A stretch of DNA of 28,693 nucleotides from Apostichopus parvimensis (taxonomy: Eukaryota; Echinodermata; Holothuroidea; Aspidochirotida; Stichopodidae). This document shows positions 1 through 10,117 of the stretch, piece after piece. Each line of letters opens with the position of its first letter. Position 1 is the stretch's first letter. The notes under the pieces were generated by a model. That model saw only the letters and a program-made list of their open reading frames with translations. It searched no databases and was not told where the DNA came from. The translations under genes were made by a program, and so were the position numbers. The DNA lies in assembly GCA_000934455.1 (NCBI GenBank), contig KN886714.1:1-28693 (forward strand), in the 5' to 3' direction.

Positions 1-484
1 ACATGCTAATCATGCAATTAAGAACCATCGTGAACTGAAACTTGAAAGAACTCAAAGCACCGGTATAGGTCAAAGAGCAGAAATCATGAGAAGTCTTAAT
101 AATTTCCAGTATTACCTTTTGTTCTGAGACACAGGAGTTCTATAGACCTATACGTAGTAAATGTATTTAATAAATATCTTGCATTATCGTGTATTGACAT
201 TTGATAAAAAACCATTTGGGTTACTACTGACCAGCAATAAGTCTATAAAAATGGCATGAGACAGGTAGTAGTGTTGCTAGGCCGGAGTCATATCTCGTTT
301 GATCTGAAATAACTAAGAAATATCCGACCATTCAAACGCACTGTAATATGCGATTCTACAGACGTGGTTCAATGTTGCTTACTTACCGTGTAATTTTGAA
401 AGTTTTAACAGTCCCATTATAAAATATAAGACGAAAGCTAATTTTTTCTTTATAACAAATTACAATTGTAGAATACATTCTTCG

Positions 485-630
485 TGGTTCACCACAGTAG
501 CTCGAAACTGGGTGTAGGTCCCTTTTCCCTGAGGGGTGTCTCCTCTCGCCAATTGGAGCACCCCCGTTCGTTTTTTAAATGAACGACCTGTTCCTCGCCG
601 CACAAGGCATATCATGGCCGTACAGCTGTT
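485..630. other. GC-rich hairpin island, unknown nature
   Basis: In an AT-rich setting this block is GC-rich and folds locally. Bases 533-543 pair with 555-564 (GGGGTG-T-CTCC with GGAG-CACCCC, one bulged T, 11-base loop). Directly after, CGTTC (565-569) pairs with GAACG (581-585). The duplicate at 12214-12266 keeps both stems, and the difference within the first hairpin falls in its loop. I compared it mentally with common snRNAs, 7SK, Y RNA and 5S and recognised none. It could be a structured RNA, part of an old repeat, or chance. Confidence 0.3.
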
Positions 631-890
631 ATGCGGTATTCGCTTTTTATTATAATAACGTTGTAACGGATTTAGACAGGGAGCTGTTACAGAGAAAATA
701 AGAGAGACAATTCTCAATTTTGCAAAATTGTGGCAAATTTGGTAGAATCATTGTATTTCGCACACCGTTAATCACAGTATGATATGAAAATGTTCGATCT
801 TATTTTCTTCCACGTTGCATCATATTTTGGACATACCAAATATGAATTGCACAAACATGAATTGCAAAAACAAATTGCAATGTTAGAAAG
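631..890. other. A-only 260-bp segment (indel between duplicates)
   Basis: Copy B passes directly from the GCTGTT at 12306-12311 to sequence matching A at about 891, so roughly 260 bp are present only in A. I found no terminal inverted repeat or clear target duplication, so insertion in A and deletion in B are equally possible. It contains a short stretch (about 777-800) resembling the later duplicated sequence near 1271. Confidence 0.55.
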
Positions 891-2499
891 TTGTAAAGAT
901 TTGTTTTTAAAAGTAAAGACATAATTTGTTATTTTTATTTAAAAAAAAAGGGCTTTCAGTTGAGCATTTGACCTGAATATGAATATTACTTTACTGTGAA
1001 ATTATTAATATTTAGTAGGTATTGCCTAAATTGTGTGTGACTGACTGTACTAACCATTGACTAATATAATATAGTTTTGTCAATACATTGCTGCGTCCAT
1101 TGTAATCTTATACCTTTAAATTGAAACTACCGACACTCGAGAGAAAGGTCCACAGTCCAAAGTTCACCACTAATAATAGTATGCATACCGTACTAGTATG
1201 ATAACGAAAGAAGAGGTTATAACAAATAAGTCATTATCATATAATATTGACATTTAGCGAAACGTCCAACTTAGTATGATATGAAAAATGTAAGATCTAT
1301 AATCTGATTTATTATCAGACATTGTTGACACTGGCACTATTGACACTGGAGACAACAGTTCACAGTCCAAATTCATAATTTATAAAGACAGAACAAAGTA
1401 CTGCATTTAGTGAAACATGTTAAACAGTGGGCAATGTGTTTCGTTTTAACTGTTTGAGATTCCACATTATAATCGATGCACAATTTGCTTCATGAGTATG
1501 TTGAAATTTGTTGAAAAATGTCCAATCGTCTACCGTTTGGTAAAAGAACTACACCTTTAAAGTTAAAGACTTCAAATTTCCAAATCACATTTGCATCAAC
1601 GCTATGTGGAGTCTCCAGACTTAACTCAACGCAGGAATAATAACCTAACTTGGGCCAGAGTTGTATTTCGCGTAGCTTCGCCTACTAAGATTAATCTCAC
1701 TAGATCCTCGCTAGATTCCGTCAAGTTAAACGTCAAGGTAAATGAAAATTGCTGTAAGTATTCGCAACACTTACAGTATTTCCAGTTCTAGAGATACCTT
1801 GTATAATTATATCTAAGTTTTCGTGCTAAATTTAAAAGCACTTAATTTTTCCAAGGAAAGATCATACTGTTTTAGCAACTCACTAAGCATGCAGTAGGAG
1901 GAAAACTCTATGAAAATTGTACGACTACTTGTCAATGATTTGGTATCCTACAGTTAGCACAAATGTGAAGCAGTTTTACCCCCAATAATTGGCCGGGATC
2001 TTCAAAAGATGGAAACTCGGTGTTCAAAAACATGAAAGTTACAAAAAAAAGTATCAATGCAACATCTCTAAAATAATTGCGTCTGATGGGAGGATAATTC
2101 TGATTTATTAGTCAATAATGGTAGGCTATTTCTAACAGTCTTGATTTTGGGCTTACCATTGTTACAAGTTTTAAGGAAATTCGAACTTGGAAAAATCAAA
2201 TCCTTGTTTCTATCTCTTTGCACAACCCATATTAAAGTTGAATATGGTTATTTGGTGTTAGGTAAAGCACCTTAGCGTATTACTAATTAAGGAACCAGTA
2301 TTGCAGGTACAGCGCATTGACTCGTGTTTTGCAGCTGCAAATGTCAAACTTCTGGTATGGCAACTATCCCAACGAATCCTCCAAGTGGAAAATCCGATCC
2401 TCCACACCACCCCACCCCATTCCCCCTCCACAATCACAAGCACCTTAGCAACGTATATGAGCTGTTTCTCAGACCTGTTTACAAATGCATCCCAGGCGT

Positions 2500-2508
2500 T
2501 ATAAAATA
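2500..2508 (+). promoter_or_regulatory. Candidate TATA box of NHL gene A
   Basis: TATAAAATA lies 179 bp upstream of the proposed ATG at 2679. The same motif sits at the matching place in copy B (TATAAAAT at 16853-16860) even though the sequence downstream has changed greatly. That would make the exon starting near 2530 the first exon. In AT-rich DNA such matches are common, so this is only a candidate. Confidence 0.3.
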
Positions 2509-2678
2509 TATGGTTGTTGAACGTCCTTTTTTCAATCGAAGCGTTGGAAGAAGAAAGAAACACCTCTTTTTGAAGAAAATACTGCCACCTGCCACCTGAT
2601 ACGATTGACTTTTTTTTGACAATAATCAAATATATTTTGTACAAATTGTCAGGAATTTTCTCATCCCTATACGGAATC

Positions 2679-2859
2679 ATGGCCTCGATGCTAAGTTATG
2701 TCACCTATGCCAATACAGCGTACCAAAATGTTGTGTACTATGTAGACCCGCATCAGTCGCTAGAAAAAAGATTCCATGAACTTCGAAGACGTTCACAAGA
2801 TGCGCTGCAGATAAACAGAGACGTACAGGCCAAGATTCCAGCAGCAGAGAGGGACATTG
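2679..2859 (+). CDS. NHL gene A, coding exon 1
   Basis: Encodes about 60 residues starting MASMLSY and ending AERDI plus one base. The basic, heptad-like stretch (residues about 28-55) suggests a coiled coil. The donor at 2860 (G|GTATGT) is supported by phase agreement with exon 2. An open frame extends upstream without an ATG to about 2616, so an upstream acceptor and longer exon cannot be excluded. In copy B only the last part of this exon is still recognisable. Confidence 0.6.
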
Positions 2860-5785
2860 GTATGTCAACATTGGACCAAAATGTATTTTCATTAATGATT
2901 CACATATTGTCAAAATGTCAAATAAGTCATGTATTTAGTATTACAACCCGGGACGTTTACGCATATAGAATATTGCAAATGAAAAGGGTTTGGTTTATAG
3001 TATCGTATAATCTATGACATACATCATCACTGTTACTGAAAGGGCATCGAAAATGCACAAATACACACATGCTGTAATGTATAGAACATGATTTCAGCAT
3101 AATGAGGGGAACGTTATTCGATGTGACAGGGTAATAATGGACTCATTTCTCGGCCATTTCCATTGAACGTTTGTCTTCCCCCATTTCATTTCTTTAAGCT
3201 CAGAGAAAGTTTAAGTAATGACACCAATGGTTGAATCAAATTATATTTAAATCGTTCGAAGTCTTTTAGATAGGTTTTCACTTGTCCATATCCCGTTAAC
3301 ACAAGGTTTAACTATTTAGTTGGGCAAATTGACCTCAAGATTCTCTTTAAACCACATTTTCTTTCAAGACTTGAGAAGAGCCTTAAGAGATGAAGAAGTA
3401 CAAATAAATGAATTTATGAAAGGAGGACCGACAGAACCGATACAGTTTTGGGAAGTATGGACCCGAGGTGACTTGAGACAGTTCCTTAAAAAGCAGGAAC
3501 CACTGCTACGAAAAGCAAGGGAACAGGTGAAAGAAAATATACTGGTGAGTCTTTAATTCAATCATTTTCATAAATAGGTTGAAAGCCACTTTTAGCACTA
3601 TGAACGTTTCCAATTCTCCTATATTTAAGTGTATTTAGGAAGATTTTGATACATTCTGTTTAATCGTTCATTACGGAGTAACGCATCGCCATCATCAAAC
3701 CAAGCAAATTACACCGGAGATTATTTTGCTAAAGCAATTTGCCTCTTCTTAAATCATTAAAGGTAACATGCGAATGCTCACCTGACTAGGTTTTGACCCA
3801 CCGTATGTTTGTCGGTGCGTCTACATTAATACAAGTAAAGGTTGTTAATATCCTGATGTCTTTTTCATTAATATGACTTCCTTAATGAATCAATCTTCCA
3901 TCATATGCTAATCTATTTTGCCATCGCTACTTTATTTGTAAAATCAACATATTTCTCCCCAGTCTTACCTTTTAAGATGTCAAACTGGAAACAACGAAAC
4001 GAATACCGATGGGAAGATTCGAGGTAAATATTTATTTATATATACACAAAATATTTCGTCATGAGTAAATTGTAAACATAGGAGTATTTCATTATTAATT
4101 TCACTTGGTAAGAAAAAGTAAAAGCCATTAAGTGAGCAAAGTAACATGTTATTATTTTTATATTTCTTTGGTGGGATATTTCTGCAATTTTCCACAAAAC
4201 ACTACACTCATTACATTCATATATACTTTATGTGATGTATTATTCTTTCGGGTCTGAAAATAATATATGTTATCTTAATTCATACTTAATGTGATTGCTT
4301 CCTATCCTCCAAACTTTAATCATAAGATATTAATGTACTTTTATAACTTCCATTCCAACTAGAGTTACATCAAGTACAGTAATCACGGAATATCTGAAAC
4401 CATTAAGTGCTATTAGTTCAGTTCTGATTCTACTGTGTTATTAATATTTTGATGTTCTGTTATTACCCTACTTTTATTGGCGCTCTTCATGTGACGTACT
4501 GAGATCATTTGCTTCCGTTTGTTAGGCACGCGATATGCGCAAATTTCAGGACATACCCACAGTGGGTTTGTCCTGAAGTTCAATGATGTATGTATTGAGA
4601 AACAAACGGAAGACTGACTTTACCGTGAACAAGTACCAGCAAACGACATCCTTATATACTGTTAGGTTCTTTGCTTTCGTTTAACATGTAAACCTGTTGT
4701 TATCAGTACGGAGCAAAACTTTAGTTTTAGCGTTAACTTCACTAATGTATGCACAGTTTTGTATATGATATGAAAAGAACAATTGTTTCGGTAAAAACCG
4801 GTCATCATTAGTAAGAAATGAGGAGTCTGTCCTGTTCACCATGTTCAGAGACACAATTGTTCGAAACAGTTCTATTTTCACTTTTGTTTTTGTTTTTACA
4901 GGGCAGGAATCACATGTCAACCAGAAAGCGGATAATATGTATGATTTGACTCAGATACTGGCGGAAGCTCCTGCTATCACCGGATTGACGGGAATAAACC
5001 AGCCACATGACGTATTGACATTGAAAAATGAAATTTTCGTATTGATGGACGGCTGGATCCGTGTATACGACATGCAGGGTAAAGAAGTGAGGATATTCAA
5101 CCGTGATGGTTTTAAGCCGTTTGCCGCTGTATTTCTTGGCACAACACTATACGTGACAGATAAAAATACGAAATGTATCATGATGTTTGACCATAATTTG
5201 AACTATATAAAGAGTTTTGGCAAAGATCACTTAACGGAGCCTGCGGGTATAACTGCATGCGAAGAGACAAAACAAATCTATGTTCTGTCCGGTAGGAAAA
5301 TTGGTGATGCCGTGGTAGCCCTTTTTGAAAGTGATGGTAAGTACATTAGACAGGTTGGTCACAACCAGCTGGACGATCCTTGGTATATCAAAAAGAGCCC
5401 GTTAGGTGAGTTTGTTATCTCAGACTTCAAGAGTAAAGCAATATTTACATATTCATCAAATTTTGGAAGTCCCCCTTCCATGATTAAAACAGATTTACCA
5501 GGCGGTCGCATTGTGCATTGCAGAGGAATTGATGTAGATAAGGATGGGAACATCTACGCCGCTCTTAGATCCCCTGGTTACAGTTATCAATACGAGTGTA
5601 TTGTTAAATACAACAAAAATGTGTTAGATCCATTCATGGTGGAAGAAAGTCCAGTCGGTGGTTACTTTAGCGGAAGTAAGTCCTTGAATTTTGTTCGTGG
5701 GTTGCACTACTATCGGTGTGCAGAAGACGCATATTTAATGATAGTAAATGCTGGAAACAATTGTGTTACGATAAAACCTGCGTAA
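2679..5785 (+). CDS. NHL-repeat (TRIM-NHL-like) protein, copy A, three coding exons
   Basis: Proposed joins are 2679-2859, 3369-3544 and 4907-5785 (181+176+879 nt, 412 codons with stop). Junction phases agree: exon 1 ends phase 1 before GTATGT, exon 2 opens after TTTCAAG and restores an Asp codon, and exon 2 ends phase 0 before GTGAGT, joining exon 3 at 4907. The start at 2679 is the first in-frame ATG and has A at -3 and G at +4. Residues 1-119 are charged and helix-prone (EKRFHELRRRSQ, then EEVQINEF). Residues about 145-411 carry repeated propeller strands typical of NHL repeats (GINQPHDVL, EPAGITA, DDPWYIK, CRGIDVDKDGNIY, FVRGLHYY). NHL propellers bind proteins or RNA in TRIM-NHL families. 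No RING or B-box is visible, so either further 5' exons exist or this is a stand-alone coiled-coil/NHL protein. Exact function unknown. Confidence 0.72.
3369..3544 (+). CDS. NHL gene A, coding exon 2
   Basis: Flanked by a pyrimidine-rich acceptor ending TTTCAAG (AG 3367-3368) and a consensus donor CTG|GTGAGT (3545). It encodes 59 residues rich in Arg, Glu, Lys and Gln (QFLKKQEP, RKAREQVKEN), helical in character. It starts in phase 1 and ends in phase 0, matching both neighbours. The homologous exon in copy B is frameshifted. Confidence 0.7.
3770..4370. other. A-only 600-bp intronic segment
   Basis: Copy B moves from its match to A 3760 directly to its match to A 4375 (around 17890-17915), so about 600 bp of intron 2 exist only in copy A. 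It is AT-rich and non-coding. I could not find terminal inverted repeats or a clean target duplication, so the mechanism is open. Confidence 0.5.
4512..4612. repeat. Foldback (MITE-like) element with central palindrome, copy A
   Basis: The ends are inverted repeats: CTTCCGTTTGTT at 4512-4523 and AACAAACGGAAG at 4601-4612. The centre (4547-4575) is a second near-perfect palindrome, CAGGACATACCCAC against GTGGGTTTGTCCTG. It lies in intron 2 of NHL gene A. A matching element is in copy B (18043-18129). I could not define a target-site duplication. Alternatively it is a hairpin with a role in RNA. Confidence 0.6.
4907..5785 (+). CDS. NHL gene A, terminal exon encoding the beta-propeller
   Basis: Open frame of 292 residues ending at TAA 5783-5785. 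Two acceptors 5 bases apart are possible (CAG at 4899-4901 and at 4904-4906); only the second keeps frame with exon 2, so 4907 was chosen. Repeats of about 40-45 residues alternate strand-rich segments (EIFVLMDGWIRVYD, TTLYVTDKNTKCIMMF, QIYVLSGRKIGDAVVALF, GEFVISDFKSKAIFTY, DGNIYAALRSPGY, DAYLMIVNAGNNCV), consistent with about six NHL-type blades. The copy in B (18322-19206) is fully open with about 61 substitutions and a 2-residue indel. Confidence 0.85.
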   Translation, partial: ESHVNQKADNMYDLTQILAEAPAITGLTGINQPHDVLTLKNEIFVLMDGWIRVYDMQGKEVRIFNRDGFKPFAAVFLGTTLYVTDKNTKCIMMFDHNLNYIKSFGKDHLTEPAGITACEETKQIYVLSGRKIGDAVVALFESDGKYIRQVGHNQLDDPWYIKKSPLGEFVISDFKSKAIFTYSSNFGSPPSMIKTDLPGGRIVHCRGIDVDKDGNIYAALRSPGYSYQYECIVKYNKNVLDPFMVEESPVGGYFSGSKSLNFVRGLHYYRCAEDAYLMIVNAGNNCVTIKPA

Positions 5786-6747
5786 ACTCTATGTAACGTA
5801 TTTTATACCGACTTTACGGTACTTTGCATAACGTCACCGGAAGGAAGTTAAGATGATCTATCACTTGATGTAAGAGGTAAAAGCATTTAGAATATCCACT
5901 GATGGAATGTTCAAAAACTGTCTTTAAAGTCTCAATGTGTGTTTGTCAAATTTTAACTTCGACCTTTCCAGCGTACTGCCCTAAAAGCTTAGTGAAAATG
6001 ACACCGTTCTACGCAATTTTCATATTAATGTTCATTATTTATATTGAGTTTATTATTTTTATTGAGTTATCTGTCGTTAAATATTGAGTAAAAACTGAAT
6101 AAAATTCGCCAGATTTTTAATCGAGTCCGTAGATTCTACAAACTGCAATCAAAGTTGCAAGCCCCGCCCATCAGTTCATACGCCTACCAAATCTCTCTGT
6201 TTTGTTTACGCATAGGAATTACTTTAGGTTTCGTGGCTAGCCAGTGTAAGGTCCGTTCTCTTGAATAGTATCTTTCTTTCGGTCTTACCGATGTAGCTTG
6301 CGAAATTGTGTCATTTCCTTCCATTGCAAGGAATAAACAGGTGTTTTCAGACGTTCCCTCCGTGAAATTGGGTGAAAAAAAGTGGACAATACGAGTACAT
6401 TTAGGTTACATTTGTGTAATGAACATGCTGATATGGGCGGTAGCAGTGATTTTACGGTAAATCGTTTGCGTCATAAGGGCAACAGAGAATATTCTTTCAA
6501 TTGCGACAGCTTCTCTCCATTAAACCCACCTGGTCAAAGTACATTTAGAATAAGAACAATTGAATCGGGATTGCTTCGGGAAGTTTGTTTTCCGAAATTC
6601 ATCAGCAAACACGTATTGAGACTTTAACACTTGAGTTTAACGCCATTAGTATATCTTGACGTTACAGTGTTCCCGAGTTATCTCTCTTGACACAAATCCG
6701 ACAGATAATATTCGATAGTAATAGATCGGTGAGCAAAATTAAGTTAA
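5786..6747. other. 3' flank / probable 3' UTR of NHL gene A
   Basis: AT-rich sequence strongly conserved in copy B (19207-20165). The largest + frame (6382-6627) is interrupted by stops in copy B, so I do not call it a gene. It includes a candidate polyadenylation signal at 6098-6103 and a second AATAAA near 6331. Confidence 0.55.
6098..6103 (+). terminator. Candidate polyadenylation signal of NHL gene A
   Basis: AATAAA about 315 bp after the stop codon of NHL gene A. The aligned hexamer in copy B (19524-19529) is AATGAA. A further AATAAA near 6331 is kept in both copies and could serve instead. Confidence 0.4.
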
Positions 6748-7325
6748 AGCAGCATTTTGCGTCCTTTTCTATGGTTTTTATCTATTCAAATCTTACTTCA
6801 AATGGTGGCATAAAAGTCGAATAAAAACTTTCAACTTTGTTTTTCTCGAGATATTTTCCGTTGGGATCCAAATAAACCTCACCCATCATATGAATATTTA
6901 GAAGCTACGAATGTCATTGGCCAATACGTAATACAACACCATGCTTGATTTGTGTAGATTGTCTATGGCAGTTGTACCAGGGAGCTGTTAGAGTCCAGCT
7001 TGCTGGTTGTACCAAGTTACCAACTCGACGTTTTGAATATATTTTTAGCAACGGCTCATAACTAAACCTGCATCTCCGATTGGTTGAATTCAAACTGGTG
7101 GGTTAGGGGAACTGTATACGGTTAATATTAAATGTGTAAATTGTCGGACGACACTTTTCTCATTATCTGCTAATGTCCTTAATTACTCGCCAATTAACGC
7201 TTTTGGCAGGGAAAAAACTTGGCTAATATGTTAGTTTGCTGTTTTGTGATTGATATATATAAAAAAAAAAAACTCTATGGACTTGTCAAAAAGTGGAAAA
7301 CGGCAACAAAACGCAAAATGCTGCT
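6748..7325. mobile_element. TTAA-flanked MITE, 578 bp, present only in copy A
   Basis: The element starts AGCAGCATTTTGCGT at 6748 and ends with the exact reverse complement at 7325 (15-bp terminal inverted repeats). TTAA lies immediately outside on both sides (6744-6747, 7326-7329). Copy B has the empty site with a single TTAA between the matching flanks (about 20185-20200). There is no transposase frame, so it is non-autonomous. TTAA target duplication is typical of piggyBac-group transposases, but these ends do not begin with the usual CCC, so the family is uncertain. Confidence 0.88.
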
Positions 7326-7329
7326 TTAA

Positions 7330-8749
7330 AACATAAAATACAATGTAAAACACGTTAACAAGAATGTATATAAAAGGATCATCTTTAACGGATTTCATTG
7401 TGCACATAAACAAAAATTTGAAGTAATAGTAACATTCTCTTCATTAACTGAATTATGTTACTGCACAACGTCTCTAAAGGTAACTGCGTCACTTACGCTC
7501 CAAATTACCACAACGATTCTTATCGTAATAGTACTTGATTAAGTAGGCCTACCTATTTTATTTTAAAATACTAGGAAAATAATTTTGGTTCTTTTATTTG
7601 GGTGATATTAATGTAATTCAGTTCGATATATCAGTTGTATAAAAGTTGTTTCATTCTAAGTTACCGAATGTTACCTTCTGTGGTAATGGTTACTGTACAT
7701 TCATATTTGTATATTCAATAATTATAGTTATCCATTACAACAATAGTTTACACTGATTTTCGTCGTGAAGTAATTGATTAATATTATTAAATAATAAAAG
7801 CCAGCCGACTTAAGTCTACACATCTTGGATTTCTCCCTTTCATGATTTCATGTAATGAATAGTCGCATAAGATAGTACGGGATTGTTTGACACTCTCATA
7901 GGCCTATGTCAAGAATACTTGTAAAAAATTACGTAATATATCTAGAAGGATTTACCTCAGTTTCCCTTTTCTGTTTTATTTGCTTATACTTTGATTGTAT
8001 AATTTAAAAATATTAAAAGTATTTCCCGTGCTATTATTTGTTTGTGTATCCTTAGCGATAAATATATATCGATTAGTATATAAACGGTATGTTTACTATT
8101 TGCCTTTATCCCAAAGAATGAACAAAGGCACAATCTTAATCCAGATATGTCGTGAACCGATCGCAGCAGTCAATTGACATGATTCTACGCGTTTCTGCAT
8201 AACAAAAAGAATTGTTAAAACGTAAAATACTTTCTACATTTCTGTATTATGGCAGTATTTGTAAGTCACTAATAAATTTAACGCGCACTTTACATTCATC
8301 CATAATTGATATTCGTTATAGCGACTGTCCATTGACTTGTCTTTCTCCGTCTTGCTGCTGTCATCCGAAATTGAGAGTACGCCCTCCTCAGTATTTGTTG
8401 ATGTTCACAACCTTTGTGCCCATGATGTGTTAAGGATGGGAGTAAGCCCGGTACTTCCCATTCAATGTTAGTAGTTAAATATGAATCCTATTCACGCGTT
8501 AGCTTATAGTAACCGTCGAGAAATTAAAAAAAAAGTGTTTTGTTGTTGTTTTTTATTCATATTCCATCGAGGAAAGCAAAGTGACAGTAAGGGAAATGCT
8601 AATGGTAGATCAGATGAAAAATAAAAACAGTAAACGTTAACAATAAGCATTAGCAAACCCAATACCATTTCTGGCAAACTGACTTTGTCTAATCTTGTCA
8701 TCAATACTATGATCATGCATTAGGCAGACGACATGTTCCGTCAAGTAAC
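7330..8749. other. Duplicated non-coding flank, no gene seen
   Basis: Matches 20200-22274 apart from a region near 7910-8020 that in copy B is replaced by about 765 bp of other sequence. The short open frames at 8212-8433 and its counterpart at 21738-22148 share only their first part and then shift frame relative to each other, which argues against coding. Nothing else recognised. Confidence 0.6.
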
Positions 8750-8833
8750 AAGGTGCACCTCAAACACATGAATCAGTGGAGCACCTCAACCACGTGTGAC
8801 AGTCGAACACCTCAATTACATTAAGTTAGTTTC
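8750..8833. repeat. Three-unit minisatellite at the end of copy A
   Basis: Three imperfect units of about 26-28 bp, each containing a (G/C)ACCTCAA core and ending near CAGT or TTAGT. The same array is at 22275-22352. It is the last sequence shared by the two duplicates, so it marks the right duplication boundary. Confidence 0.6.
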
Positions 8834-8909
8834 CCTTAGAATTCCCTTAGAACTTCTTAGAATTCTTACTGAACGTCTTCATATTTTGACATCGACGCGA
8901 CGCTCCAAG

Positions 8910-9330
8910 ATGATCATACTGCTCCAGTATGTACAACAAATAATCGGCACTAAGCAACCTCACGATGTACTTCCGCTGGAAAATGAGATTTTCATATTAA
9001 TATACAACATTATGAATGTATATGACATGGCTGGTGACGAGGTGAAAGCATTCCATAAGATTGATTTCCAGCTTATTGAAGCAGAATGTCTGGGCACCAA
9101 ATTATACGTAAAAGACAAGAAAGAGAAGCATTATGATGTTTGATAACGTATTAAGTTACATCGATTGTTTTGGGAAACTACTTATCCACCAGGGATAGAA
9201 ATCTTTTGAGAAGAACACAAGTTTGTGGCAGAAAGTTCTCCAGCTGTTGATGGGTTTGGAGACGGCGGTTAATATTTTAGTCGGTCTTCTACAGGTAATC
9301 TCGAGAAACCATGATTACTGAGATGAACTA
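8910..9330 (+). pseudogene. Decayed third NHL exon with internal deletion
   Basis: The frame around 8938-9140 reads TKQPHDVLPLENEIFI and then NVYDMAGDEVKAF and LGTKLYVKDKKEKH, which aligns with the first two blades of the NHL exons in A and B. A frameshift follows near 9130; in another frame MMFDNVLSYIDCFG continues the alignment, then a stop is met near 9196. The sequence jumps to a segment (about 9221-9300) resembling the late VEESPVGG/YFSGS part, so roughly 370 bp of the middle are missing. It lies outside the right end of copy A. Clearly non-functional, and more diverged than A is from B. Confidence 0.72.
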
Positions 9331-10117
9331 ATCCGGGATATTTTTCATTTCAGATTTTCAAAACCGGACCAAAAATGTTTCCTCCTCTGATTTTAATCAT
9401 TCTTCACAATTTTTTCAGAGTTATGCCCAGTCGATACTATCTACATTACAGGGGTATGGACTTTGATAAGGAAGCATATTAGCCGACATCGGAGCACCTA
9501 TTTAGTTTTGGATTGTTTTGTATGGGGTTTCCCACCGTCTGCAGGCAAACACGTATAGCAGTATAATCTACACAGAGGCTTTCAAAAGGTAGTCTCCCTA
9601 TTCTTTTATATAATTGCCTAAAGTTATTAGCCACAATTGCCTCATTTTTCTAATGTACATACTCAATTGTTTATCTTCAGCCGTGATTTACCCCATAGGT
9701 GCAGGGAAAAAAGTCATGTTACAAAACAGAGGTTGAACACTGTTACACAATAGGCCCTGCGTGACTTAGTTCTCTTTAGCATAACCAACGACACGACACT
9801 AGGCACACTAAAACATACGGACGGTATGGTATGTATTGTCGTCATGTTACATTGTACTGAAACGGTAACAGTTTTCCCAGTTTTAACTTTTGAAACTGGT
9901 ATATGGAATTTATCGGCGCTTTTTTTGTTCGTGGTGTTCTGTTCGCTTGTGTATCTGATCCGGTGGAGTTGTAACTTTCTGGAAGCCTTACTTTATGGCA
10001 GCGAGACTGAGACACACTCAAAGCTTTATATTTCGTAGATTTGACTAATATTGCATATACTGACTGGAAACTGGAAACACGATTAATCGCAACAACAAAT
10101 GAAGAAATACCCAAGAT

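Larger units (their letters stand above)
1..2480. other. Upstream flank of NHL gene A, no gene seen
   Basis: This stretch is AT-rich with only short open frames, which are not kept open in the duplicate at 11685-16790. I see no coding exon. Two items stand out: a GC-rich hairpin island at about 480-630, and a block at about 631-890 that is absent from copy B. The rest is unremarkable duplicated sequence. Confidence 0.6.
1..8835. repeat. Segmental duplication, copy A
   Basis: This block is collinear with 11685-22355 in the same orientation. The match is visible from the first bases of the window (compare 17-60 with 11701-11744) through the NHL gene, its 3' flank and a small minisatellite at 8750-8833, after which the copies diverge. 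The left boundary lies outside the window. By eye, non-coding stretches are often about 90-97% identical, with large indels: A has extra sequence at about 631-890, about 3770-4370 and 6748-7325, and lacks the retrotransposon found in copy B. Confidence 0.93.

Noticed and set aside
2258..2680. Open frames on both strands upstream of NHL exon 1
   Set aside because: The frames overlap each other and are broken by stops in the aligned part of copy B (around 16700-16920); no protein family was recognised.
6382..6627. 81-codon + strand frame in the 3' flank of NHL gene A
   Set aside because: The aligned region of copy B (about 19803-20045) has stops and indels that shift frame, so it is not conserved as coding.
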